Below are positions 1 through 10,059 of a DNA stretch of 64,000 nucleotides, in pieces. The translations under genes were made by a program, and so were the position numbers. Where the stretch lies: assembly GCF_000732325.1 (NCBI RefSeq), contig NZ_BBIW01000003.1, positions 434,001-498,000 on the forward strand. Reading direction: 5' to 3'. The stretch's first letter is position 1. The number at the start of each line of letters is the position of its first letter. The notes under the pieces were generated by a model, which made no database searches, was not told the origin of the DNA, and worked only from the letters and a program-made list of their open reading frames with translations. Source of the DNA: Paenibacillus sp. TCA20. GTDB lineage: Bacteria; Bacillota; Bacilli; Paenibacillales; Paenibacillaceae.

Positions 1-1
1 A

Positions 2-136
2 TTTTTCGGAGATCTTCGTACCGTAGATACTCATGTTAAACGTCTGCGCGAAAAATTAAATCGCGTCTCTCCTGAAGCGACTTCCATGATCACAACGGTG
101 TGGGGCGTTGGCTATAAATTGGAGGTTCCGAAATAA
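2..136 (+). CDS. resD: ResD-type response regulator, C-terminal fragment
   Basis: Only the last 44 codons are present; the gene begins upstream of the window. The visible part is the end of an OmpR/PhoB winged-helix DNA-binding domain: a recognition-helix segment (TVDTHVKRLREKLN) followed by the terminal beta hairpin (TTVWGVGYKLE). The stop codon at 134-136 directly abuts the GTG start of the histidine kinase at 137, so the two are translationally linked. Pairing with the kinase and the serA/ypb order downstream identify the pair as ResDE, the redox and respiration regulators of Bacillus relatives. The family call (OmpR type) is firm; the name resD rests on context. Confidence 0.85.
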   Translation, partial: FFGDLRTVDTHVKRLREKLNRVSPEATSMITTVWGVGYKLEVPK

Positions 137-1594
137 GTGAACTTTTGGAAATCACTCGTTGGAAAGCTATGGTATACGATTATTTTGCTCGTCGCCTGTG
201 TCCTAATGACATTAGGGGTGTTCCTGCTCCCTTATATCGACATTAATTTTTCGGCGGATGAATCCGGTGAGATCAAAAGAATGTTTGTGCTTGTGTGTAT
301 CATTGGGTTTAGCTTGACAACGTTCTTTGCGCTGTTTCTATTCACCAAAATTACGCAGCCTATGCAGCAGCTTATTCAAGCCACGAATGATATCCGCAAA
401 GGCAACTATGGGACAAGACTGTCTCTTGTAACGAGTGACGAAATCGGTGAGCTTGCGAGTACATTTAATCATATGGCTGATGAGCTGGAGGATACGATCC
501 GGAATCTGAATCATGAGAAGGAGCGTGTGGCAAGTGTCCTTCGGAGTATGACCGATGCCGTCGTATCCTTCGATGGAGAAGGAAGGCTGATCTCGACCAA
601 TCCTCCTGGAGCAAAAGTGATGTCGGTATGGCAGGGTATTGACTGGACTGAGGCAGATGAGAAATTTGCCTCCCAGGTTCATCCTTTTTCGAACATTCAG
701 GATGTTCCTCCACCGCTCAGACCTTTATTTTATTCCGTAGTTACTGAAGGTCAGGACCAGAGTGCTGAGGTTCATGTGAAGCAGAGTGTATGGTCAATCC
801 AAATGGCGCCTCTGCACGTCGAGCAGGGTAGCAGAGGTGCTGTGGCGGTGCTTCGTGATGTGACAGAAGAAGCCCATTTGGAAAAAATGCGGAGTGATTT
901 TATTGCAAACATTTCGCATGAAATTCGAACTCCCCTTTCCATGATTCAGGGATACAGCGAGGCTCTGCTGGACGGTATGGCAGCCTCCCCCAAGGAAAGT
1001 GAAGAGCTGTTACAGGTTATACATGATGAATCGCTGCGGATGGGCAGATTGGTTAAGGACTTACTGGATTTAGCTCGTATGGAAGCTGGACATACAGATA
1101 TTAACTTGCAAAAAATTGATTTGAATCAAATGCTGGAGAGAGTGTATCGGAAGTTCAGCGTAGCGGCCAAGGAACAAGGACTAATCTTAGACTATACTCA
1201 TCCGGATGAGAGCCTTGTCCTGGAAGCGGCAGATGAAGACAAGCTGGAGCAAGTATTCACGAATCTGCTTGATAATGCATTTAGACACACACCATCCGAT
1301 AAAAGGATTCAAATTATGGCGAAACAGATGAATGCAAGCTTTATCGAAATTCGAATTAAGGATGAAGGTAAAGGCATTCCACGTGATGATCTTCCCTTTA
1401 TCTTTGAACGCTTCTACAAAGCAGACAAAGCGAGAGTGCGGGATGTAGGCAGAGGTACGGGTCTCGGGCTGGCGATCGTAAAGCATATTGTTGATGCACA
1501 TCAAGGAACGATTGAGGTCGACAGCATCCCTGGGGAAGGTACAGAGTTCCGACTTCTTCTTCCTGTGAAGGCAGTTCTGCATCATAAAGCTTAG
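137..1594 (+). CDS. resE: ResE-like sensor histidine kinase
   Basis: Membrane sensor kinase of 485 residues, expected to phosphorylate ResD. Order: TM1 (about 12-32), a very short outside loop (about 33-48), TM2 (about 49-70), HAMP (about 70-122), a PAS-like domain (about 130-245), HisKA with the H-box around His261 (ANISHEIRTPLSM), then HATPase_c with an N-box (LLDNAFRHT) and G-boxes (DEGKGIP, GTGLGLAIV). It starts with GTG at 137, immediately after the resD stop. B. subtilis ResE is about 100 residues longer because it has a sizeable extracytoplasmic domain; here that loop is only about 15 residues, so sensing must be through the membrane, HAMP or PAS parts. The name is by synteny. Confidence 0.85.
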   Translation: MNFWKSLVGKLWYTIILLVACVLMTLGVFLLPYIDINFSADESGEIKRMFVLVCIIGFSLTTFFALFLFTKITQPMQQLIQATNDIRKGNYGTRLSLVTSDEIGELASTFNHMADELEDTIRNLNHEKERVASVLRSMTDAVVSFDGEGRLISTNPPGAKVMSVWQGIDWTEADEKFASQVHPFSNIQDVPPPLRPLFYSVVTEGQDQSAEVHVKQSVWSIQMAPLHVEQGSRGAVAVLRDVTEEAHLEKMRSDFIANISHEIRTPLSMIQGYSEALLDGMAASPKESEELLQVIHDESLRMGRLVKDLLDLARMEAGHTDINLQKIDLNQMLERVYRKFSVAAKEQGLILDYTHPDESLVLEAADEDKLEQVFTNLLDNAFRHTPSDKRIQIMAKQMNASFIEIRIKDEGKGIPRDDLPFIFERFYKADKARVRDVGRGTGLGLAIVKHIVDAHQGTIEVDSIPGEGTEFRLLLPVKAVLHHKA

Positions 1595-1640
1595 ATCATT
1601 AGGTCATTTATATTCGAAATATAGTACATGCATCGTATGA

Positions 1641-1665
1641 AGCACCCTTATAGGGTGCTTTTTTT
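1641..1665 (+). terminator. Terminator after resDE
   Basis: An 8-bp perfect stem (AGCACCCT / AGGGTGCT) with a 3-nt loop is followed by six T residues, 46 bp after the resE stop. It ends the resDE transcript and separates it from the collagen-like gene. Confidence 0.85.
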
Positions 1666-1794
1666 GTTGAACAATAGAGATTAATCTTGTTTATCGTGGA
1701 ACATTTTTGATTTTGCCGAATATATTCAGAGCAGTATGTGTAGGTAAGTGTTGGAGAAATACGTCATAGAAATGAAGTAAGGAGGTTGTGAATA

Positions 1795-4380
<2,586 letters not shown>

Positions 4381-4405
4381 CTTAATTAGAGGTTAGATCC
4401 GATTG

Positions 4406-4432
4406 AAAAAGAGCTGGCCGATTGGCCAGCTC
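4406..4432 (-). terminator. Terminator of serA
   Basis: A 9-bp stem (GAGCTGGCC / GGCCAGCTC, 4-nt loop) is followed on the minus strand by five T residues, just past the serA stop. On the plus strand the tail is TTCTT, so it may also weakly end the collagen-like gene. Confidence 0.8.
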
Positions 4433-4469
4433 TTCTTACTGCTTAAACTATGAATACGATAGCTTAGTC

Positions 4470-6065
4470 CTATTTTTTGAGAATAATTTCTTTGGCAGAG
4501 TTCAGCTCAGGCAGCTGAGTGAGCTTCCCAAGGACTTCTTTAGGCACTTCCTTGTCGACAGTCAGGATCATGATGGCTGCTCCACCCACAATTTTCCGTC
4601 CTACCTGCATGGATGCGATGTTAACATCGTTCTCACCAAGCAGAGTACCAACACGGCCGATAATACCCGGTTTATCATTATGCGAGATGAAGATCTGATG
4701 TTCTTCCGGCGCGAAGTCGACAGGGAAATGATCAAGTCTTACGATCCGCTCGCCATATCCCGCAAGTAAGGTTCCAGCGATACGACGTTCTTGTTCCTTT
4801 TGATTTTTGAGCGTTACGGTAATCAGGTTTGTAAATCCTTTCGTACGAGGTGCTTGAGATACAACTACATTAATTTCCCGAGTCTTGGCAAGATGCAGGG
4901 AATTAACAATATTCGCTTCACTTCCAAGATGGCGTTCAAGAATCCCCTTCAAAATGTAACGCGTCAGCTGCTGAGTGTCCACCTCTGACAATTCTCCTGC
5001 ATAATCAACATGGATCTCTTGCACAGCTTCATTAGAGATTTGAGCAGCAAAACTACCCAGAGTTTCACCCAGTTTGAAATAAGGCTGGATTACATTCATG
5101 ACACTTGCTGCAACAGGAGGCATATTAACCGCGTTCTTGAACGGTTCGTTACGCAAAATGTGGAGCACCTGCTCCGATACATCGATTGCTACATTTTCCT
5201 GCGCCTCAACAGTGGATGCCCCTAGATGCGGAGTTACAATAATCTTGGGATGAGTCAAGAAAGGATGATCCGCTTGAGGAGGCTCGCTTTCAAATACGTC
5301 AAAAGCAGCTCCTGCCACGATCCCTTCGTCAACCGCCTCAACGAGTGCCATTTCATCTATAATCCCGCCGCGAGCACAGTTAATAATACGCATGCCTCTT
5401 TTCATAACCTCGAATTGAGGACGGGCAATCATATGCTTGGTTTCAGGTGTCAGTGGTGTATGCACCGTCATGAAGTCGGCCTGACGCACAATTTCATCCA
5501 CAGTAGCAAGCGTGATTCCCATCTTCTCAGCACGCTCTTGTGTAAGGAATGGGTCATAGCCCAGGATGTTCATACCAAACGCTTTTGCTCTCTTCGCGAC
5601 TTCGCTTCCGATTCGGCCCATGCCGAGTACGCCAAGCGTCTTGTTTCTTAGCTCAACGCCAAGGAAGGTCTTGCGGTCCCAGGTCCCGTTAATGGTCTTG
5701 GCATAAGCTTGGGGAATATGTCTGGCCAGAGCCATCATCATTGCGAAGGTATGCTCACAAGTGGTAATTGTATTGCCGTCAGGTGCATTAATAACGATAA
5801 TTCCTCTTTCCGTAGCAGCTTCCAAATCAATATTATCGACCCCTACACCTGCACGCCCAACAACCTTCAGGCGAACTCCTGCCTGCATAATCTTACGTGT
5901 TACTCTTGTCTGACTGCGGACAAGAAGGGCATCATAGTCACCGATAATTTGTACAAGCTCCTCTTCGCTAAGTCCCGTTTTCTTGTCAACCGTCACATCT
6001 TCAGCATCCACCAGCTGCTGAATTCCCAGATCACTGATCGGATCAGATACCAATACTTTTAACAT
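4470..6065 (-). CDS. serA: D-3-phosphoglycerate dehydrogenase
   Basis: 531 residues, close to B. subtilis SerA (about 525). It oxidises 3-phosphoglycerate to 3-phosphohydroxypyruvate with NAD, the first step of serine synthesis in the cytosol. The nucleotide-binding motif is LGMGRIGSEVAKRAKAFGM; the catalytic Arg lies in INCARGGIIDE, and the downstream Glu/His pair with PHLGAST is present. The C-terminus has the intervening ASB-type domain and an ACT domain (PGIIGRVGTLLGENDVNIASM), typical of the long, serine-sensitive form. The ATG at 6065 follows an AAGGAGGAAGAG sequence. It is the only gene between its T-box leader and a terminator, so it is probably monocistronic. Confidence 0.97.
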   Translation of the reverse strand: MLKVLVSDPISDLGIQQLVDAEDVTVDKKTGLSEEELVQIIGDYDALLVRSQTRVTRKIMQAGVRLKVVGRAGVGVDNIDLEAATERGIIVINAPDGNTITTCEHTFAMMMALARHIPQAYAKTINGTWDRKTFLGVELRNKTLGVLGMGRIGSEVAKRAKAFGMNILGYDPFLTQERAEKMGITLATVDEIVRQADFMTVHTPLTPETKHMIARPQFEVMKRGMRIINCARGGIIDEMALVEAVDEGIVAGAAFDVFESEPPQADHPFLTHPKIIVTPHLGASTVEAQENVAIDVSEQVLHILRNEPFKNAVNMPPVAASVMNVIQPYFKLGETLGSFAAQISNEAVQEIHVDYAGELSEVDTQQLTRYILKGILERHLGSEANIVNSLHLAKTREINVVVSQAPRTKGFTNLITVTLKNQKEQERRIAGTLLAGYGERIVRLDHFPVDFAPEEHQIFISHNDKPGIIGRVGTLLGENDVNIASMQVGRKIVGGAAIMILTVDKEVPKEVLGKLTQLPELNSAKEIILKK

Positions 6066-6232
6066 GAATCTCTTCCTCCTTGATCGTTGTAACTAATATA
6101 GATTAAGAAGCGGCGCTCTAATATAACATTTGAGCAGGGCCATTTCATAAACTCGGTAAAATAGTAATGCGTCGCAGTAATAGAGTGTGATGCTGTAAGG
6201 ATGTACACTTCGTGGAAATATTCTGGATACAC

Positions 6233-6517
6233 AAAAAAACTCCCAATCCTCATACTATCTCCGTAGTAAGGGACGAGAGTTGTCGTGGTACCACCCTAAT
6301 TCGCGATTGCTCTCACAAGCAAAAGCCTCATTGGTCATTCATATATGACCGAATTCTTAACGGGAATCATTCGATTGCATCTACTTAGCGTTCAATGCAA
6401 TAACTCAGGAGTGCTAAAGGTTCTCCGATTAATTACCGATTTCCACCTGCCATCGGCTCTCTGTTATATTACCCGGGCCTTCTCTCCGTCTTCGTATTTC
6501 GCATTCATATTGAATTT
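6233..6517 (-). promoter_or_regulatory. T-box riboswitch, serine-specific, serA leader
   Basis: On the minus strand the leader contains the T-box sequence AGGGTGGTACCACG (plus positions 6284-6297), the acceptor-binding bulge of T-box antiterminators. It is followed by a terminator hairpin (AACTCTCGTCC pairing imperfectly with GGATTGGGAGTT) and seven T residues at 6239-6233. Stem I has the AGAGAG and GGTGGAAA apical motifs. The likely specifier is AGC (Ser, plus positions 6413-6415), between CCTTT and ACTCC, as expected for serA. Uncharged tRNA-Ser would stabilise the antiterminator and switch serA on. Confidence 0.93.
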
Positions 6518-6523
6518 TTTCAT

Positions 6524-6553
6524 AATGTATCATGGGTTACATCACCATGTCAA
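6524..6553 (-). promoter_or_regulatory. Sigma-A promoter of serA
   Basis: Minus-strand TTGACA (6553-6548), 18-nt spacer, TACATT (6529-6524). This places the start of transcription near 6517, just ahead of T-box Stem I. Confidence 0.7.
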
Positions 6554-6720
6554 TAGTTGATGCACTAATCAAGTAGAACGTCGTTATACGTCGATTCGCC
6601 TCTGGCTTTGGCAGCTCTTCCGATGTGTTTCTTGAATCTCTCATCTATTTTGGCTATCATTTAATTAGACTACAATTGTTCATTATACAATTTCTAGAAT
6701 AGGAGTAAGAAGAGGCGATA

Positions 6721-7314
6721 ATGAAGAAACAACAGCGCAGGAAATTTAAGTTGCAAAGGATAGAGCCTCATCAACTGACAGATCGCCTTTTGCTTATCAA
6801 CTTGTATTTGACACAGGGACTTACCCTAATCATCGGACTGGTATGGATTTTCTTTCAGAAGCGTAATCCGCTTGATATCCTTGCATTACCGGACGGGTGG
6901 ACCTTCGTCATATACGGCCTAGGTCTTGCTGCGGTTATGCTTATCATTGATTTTCTCTTATCATCCTTCATGCCCGAGGACAGCATGGATGATGGTGGAA
7001 TTAATAACATGCTGTTTCAGAACAGGCCGATTTGGCATATTGTATGTATAGCCGCTATTGTCTCTGTCTGTGAGGAATTATTGTTCAGAGGAGCAATACA
7101 GCATGCCTTTGGTCCATATTGGACAAGCATTATTTTTGCATTGATTCACTTCAGATACCTTAATCACTGGCTTCCAACCGGTTGGGTATTCTTGTCAAGT
7201 TATGGTTTGGGATACATCTATGAGCAATCCGGAACACTATGGGCCCCAATATTGTGCCATTTCTTAATTGATTTGATATCCGGACTCGCCATTCGTTTTC
7301 GGAGGGGAAAATGA
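6721..7314 (+). CDS. CPBP-family intramembrane metalloprotease (YpbD-like)
   Basis: 197 residues with several membrane spans. The three CPBP (CaaX protease / bacteriocin-processing, Abi) motifs are visible: EELLFRG (EExxxR), FALIH (FxxxH) and HFLID (HxxxD). The family contains Rce1-type glutamyl intramembrane proteases; the substrate here is unknown. The ATG at 6721 follows AGGAGTAAGAAGAGG. Its stop overlaps the next gene by 4 bp (ATGA), so the two are translationally coupled. Its place after serA matches B. subtilis ypbD. Confidence 0.85.
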   Translation: MKKQQRRKFKLQRIEPHQLTDRLLLINLYLTQGLTLIIGLVWIFFQKRNPLDILALPDGWTFVIYGLGLAAVMLIIDFLLSSFMPEDSMDDGGINNMLFQNRPIWHIVCIAAIVSVCEELLFRGAIQHAFGPYWTSIIFALIHFRYLNHWLPTGWVFLSSYGLGYIYEQSGTLWAPILCHFLIDLISGLAIRFRRGK

Positions 7315-7703
7315 CTAATCAACTTAGCAGGGCGGAAACTTACGGCCATCGTAAAAAGAGAGAAACCAAGCAGCGAAGCAAGAAGGATCATCACCAGCCT
7401 AATAAACAGGCTCGCAGTGATAACAAGGCGCAGAGCACAAAGCACAACTCATCAAAGAAGGCAGCTTCTGCTCCTGCTACATTATCAAGAGTGCAGAAGA
7501 AACAGCAGCCAAATACAAAAAAATCATCGCAACAAATACAGGAAGCAGAAACTCTCCCTACAAGGTCTGACTTATTTCCTTCGCAGCGAGTACGTCTAAG
7601 CAAGTGGTTTGTAAATTCACTCATTATCATATTTATATTGCTTACTGGAGCTCTTGTATATTGGGGGATCATTGGCGCACCGCCGCTTCGTACATTGTTA
7701 TGA
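7311..7703 (+). CDS. Small basic membrane-anchored protein, unknown function
   Basis: 130 residues. Residues 1-90 are very rich in Lys, Arg, Gln and Ser (predicted disordered and strongly basic), followed by one transmembrane helix (about 102-120, NSLIIIFILLTGALVYW) and a short tail. It overlaps the CPBP gene by 4 bp. The position corresponds to B. subtilis ypbE, a single-pass protein with a LysM domain; no LysM is visible here, so homology is not claimed. Codon use and frame look genuine. Function unrecognised. Confidence 0.7.
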   Translation: MTNQLSRAETYGHRKKRETKQRSKKDHHQPNKQARSDNKAQSTKHNSSKKAASAPATLSRVQKKQQPNTKKSSQQIQEAETLPTRSDLFPSQRVRLSKWFVNSLIIIFILLTGALVYWGIIGAPPLRTLL

Positions 7704-7814
7704 CTTATAAGTTCTAATCAATTTTGAAGAACTTCCTGTATTTATTACGCATGAGTTTGTCGCCATAAGCGAACAATAGATGTGCATTAATCATACAAGG
7801 AGGTTTTTATCAAA

Positions 7815-8165
7815 ATGAGAACATCTTCTTTTCTGCTCGGTATAACACTGGGTGCTGTCGCAAGCTCGCTGCTCGCTAGAAATGTACACATGCCTACATC
7901 TAAGGATGCCCGCAGAATGCTGAACAACACGAAGGAAAAGATGATGGACATGACCTTTCCTGGTATGGAAAGCATGCTGAGCAAAGCAGGAATTGACTCA
8001 CATGTCATTGATGCAAAAAGCACTGTTGTAAAGAAGCAGGTTTCACCGAAAGAAAGAGAAGAGAACATGAACTTGATCAAATCCTTTATTCGATCAAACC
8101 CTGATGTTAAGAAAGAAGTCGAGCAAGTGCTTAAAGAATCACATACCGTGATTCCAGGCGTGTAA
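7815..8165 (+). CDS. Hypothetical protein with N-terminal hydrophobic segment
   Basis: 116 residues. The N-terminus (SSFLLGITLGAVASSLLA) could be a membrane anchor or uncleaved signal, recalling YtxH-type proteins; the remainder is charged and probably helical (QVSPKEREENMNLIKSF, KKEVEQVLKE). A good AAGGAGG lies upstream. It forms its own unit, with a terminator after it at 8187. Family not recognised. Confidence 0.7.
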   Translation: MRTSSFLLGITLGAVASSLLARNVHMPTSKDARRMLNNTKEKMMDMTFPGMESMLSKAGIDSHVIDAKSTVVKKQVSPKEREENMNLIKSFIRSNPDVKKEVEQVLKESHTVIPGV

Positions 8166-8186
8166 AAAAGCAAGGGATTTGACATG

Positions 8187-8236
8187 GAATCATTACAGAT
8201 CCTTTTTTCAAAAGGGCTGCTAATGATTCTTTTTTT
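8187..8236 (+). terminator. Terminator before mecA
   Basis: GAATCATT (8187-8194) pairs with AATGATTC (8222-8229), with an inner CCTTTTttcaAAAGG helix, followed by seven T residues. Confidence 0.8.
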
Positions 8237-8365
8237 ATCATTTTTATTGCGTGCAATTGTGGGTATAAAATGATAACATACTTACATAATCCATTTTCAG
8301 CACACAACACGAATTAGCAACATATTTTATTTATAACACATGCAGATACAAGGGGAGGATCCTGT

Positions 8366-8983
8366 ATGAAAATAGAACGCTTAAGCCACGATAAGATACG
8401 GATTTTCCTTACTTTTGACGATTTAAGCGAGCGAGGCATCCAAAAGGAAGATATGTGGCAAGAGGAGCCTAAAGTTCACGAACTGTTTACAGAAATGATG
8501 GATCAAGCATATACAGAACTTGGATTTGATGCTACAGGCCCACTAGCTGTTGAGGTTTTTGCTTTGCCTGCTCAAGGAATGGTCGTTATTGTGACCAGAG
8601 GGAAATATGATCGCGAACGTTATGGCGCAGGGCATGAAGATGACATCGCGGATGAAATTTACGAAATGGAAGTGACACTGGAGCAGAGTGATTCCGTCAT
8701 GTACACTTTCAAGGATTTTGAAGTACTGATTGAAGCAGCTCATATGCTTCGCAATAAAGTGACTGGAGCCGGTCGATTGTATCACTATCAGGACAAATGG
8801 TTCCTGCACCTTGAACCGGATGAAGTTGACTCAGAGCAGCACGGTGCGTTAATTGCTCTGCTTGCTGAATTTGGAGAAGGCAGCTCCGTAACGACGGCAG
8901 TCCTTCAGGAATATGGGAAGCTGGTAATGGCGGAGAATGCGATCGCCACAATTTGCGAGCATTTTAAACGTCATGACGCATAA
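8366..8983 (+). CDS. mecA: MecA/YpbH adaptor protein
   Basis: 205 residues. It begins MKIERLSHDKIRIFLTFDDL, the hallmark N-terminal substrate-binding domain, then has an acidic linker (about 95-115) and the C-terminal ClpC-binding domain (about 120-205). MecA proteins deliver substrates such as ComK to ClpCP and promote ClpC hexamer assembly; they act as negative regulators of competence in Bacillus. It lies where B. subtilis has ypbH (mecB). SD GGGGAGG precedes the ATG. Confidence 0.9.
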   Translation: MKIERLSHDKIRIFLTFDDLSERGIQKEDMWQEEPKVHELFTEMMDQAYTELGFDATGPLAVEVFALPAQGMVVIVTRGKYDRERYGAGHEDDIADEIYEMEVTLEQSDSVMYTFKDFEVLIEAAHMLRNKVTGAGRLYHYQDKWFLHLEPDEVDSEQHGALIALLAEFGEGSSVTTAVLQEYGKLVMAENAIATICEHFKRHDA

Positions 8984-9022
8984 TAAATAAATGTTAAGGA
9001 AAACAATTTGGAGGGATGAACG

Positions 9023-9717
9023 GTGCTTCTGTTTTCGGTCTTAACCGCAGCAATTGCTCCGGGACTCGCCTTGCTGACCTATTTCTATCTCAAAGACCGT
9101 TACGATGCAGAGCCGCTTCATATCGTTATTCGGATGTTTTTTTCGGTATGCTGACCGTATTCCCAATTATGATTATCCAGCGGGGTCTTGAACTATGGCT
9201 TGGTCATAATCCATACCTTCATGCTGGGCTCATCTCAGCTGGTGTGGAAGAAGTGATTAAATGGCTCGTTATGTTTCATTTTATTTTTCACCACACAGAG
9301 TTTGACGAACCATATGATGGCATCCTTTATGCAGTAGCCATATCACTTGGATTTGCTACAGTAGAGAATGTATTGTATTCATGGGCTGGAAATGCCTCAT
9401 TTGGACTTATGCTGTTTCGTGCTCTATTACCGGTCTCGGGACATGCGATGTTCGGTGTTATTATGGGGTACTACACAGGCAGAGCCAAATTCTCTGACTC
9501 CCAGAAACTTAGGAACAAATTCCTCGCCATGTCCCTCACCTTGCCAATATTCTGGCATGCGATATATGACATTGTGTTGAATAAGGGCGGAGGCTGGTAT
9601 TGGTCTATTGTTCCCATTATGGTCATTCTCTGGTATGGTGGGATGGGCAAGGTATACCGGGCAAACAATCGCTCTCCGTTTCGATTCGTTAAGCGAGAAG
9701 AAGAGGTTAATCTGTAA
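9023..9717 (+). pseudogene. prsW: prsW, intramembrane protease, split by an apparent frameshift
   Basis: Two frames together give one PrsW protein. Frame A starts at GTG 9023 (SD GGAGGG, 7-nt spacing) and encodes TM1 and DRYDAEPLHIVIRMFF, but stops at 9152-9154. Frame B carries the rest (FFGMLTVFPIMII..., EEVIKW, ATVENVLY, SGHAMFG) to 9717. They join at a run of seven T residues (9137-9143); eight would restore one frame. Frame B alone would begin with a nonsense N-terminus lacking TM1. PrsW makes the first cut in the RsiW anti-sigma factor and activates sigma-W in B. subtilis. The cause may be a sequencing error, a real mutation or slippage. Position between mecA and ypeB matches B. subtilis. 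Confidence 0.82.
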
Positions 9718-9727
9718 TTTATATGGA

Positions 9728-9782
9728 CACACTTGTTGTATTCAAGCAGTTTTATAGCTGCTTACAACGAGTGTGTTTTTTT
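9728..9782 (+). terminator. Terminator after prsW
   Basis: A long stem (CACACTTGTTGTA / TACAACGAGTGTG, one mismatch) with an inner AAGCAG/CTGCTT helix is followed by seven T residues. Confidence 0.9.
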
Positions 9783-9826
9783 GTTGTCTACATGAATTCA
9801 AATGTGCTGAGGAAGGCGGCTTATTG

Positions 9827-9976
9827 ATGAGAGTAAAGGTGAGAATCCGCTGCAAGCAGTGTGGCGAAAGATTTGTGCTTCGGGGGAAGAAGGAACGTGG
9901 AAAGATCGAAACCGGCTTCAAGCAATGCATTTGTGATAATCGAGATCGGTTTGAGATTGAAGAAGACGTAATTTGA
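9827..9976 (+). CDS. 49-residue putative zinc-ribbon mini protein
   Basis: The ATG at 9827 (GAGGAAGG about 10 nt upstream) opens a 49-codon frame. It contains CKQCG near the start and CIC further on, a possible four-thiol metal site, in a very basic middle section (FVLRGKKERGKIETGFK). Family not recognised. The composition and the SD suggest a real small gene rather than chance; an upstream in-frame ATG at 9773 lies inside the terminator and is unlikely. Confidence 0.55.
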   Translation: MRVKVRIRCKQCGERFVLRGKKERGKIETGFKQCICDNRDRFEIEEDVI

Positions 9977-10059
9977 ATTTTAAGCACGATGATGCATAAG
10001 CTTCCTTTCTTCTTGTCACAATAAGGTCATCTTACCTGAAGGAAGGAGTAACGATTAAG

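Noticed and set aside
4422..6062. Plus-strand frames opposite serA
   Set aside because: No SD, no recognisable protein; shadows of a certain serA gene.
9016..9717. prsW starting at ATG 9016 in the downstream frame
   Set aside because: The ATG abuts the SD and the first ~43 residues read as out-of-frame PrsW (many Arg, Ser, Cys), so this is the frameshift product, not the gene.
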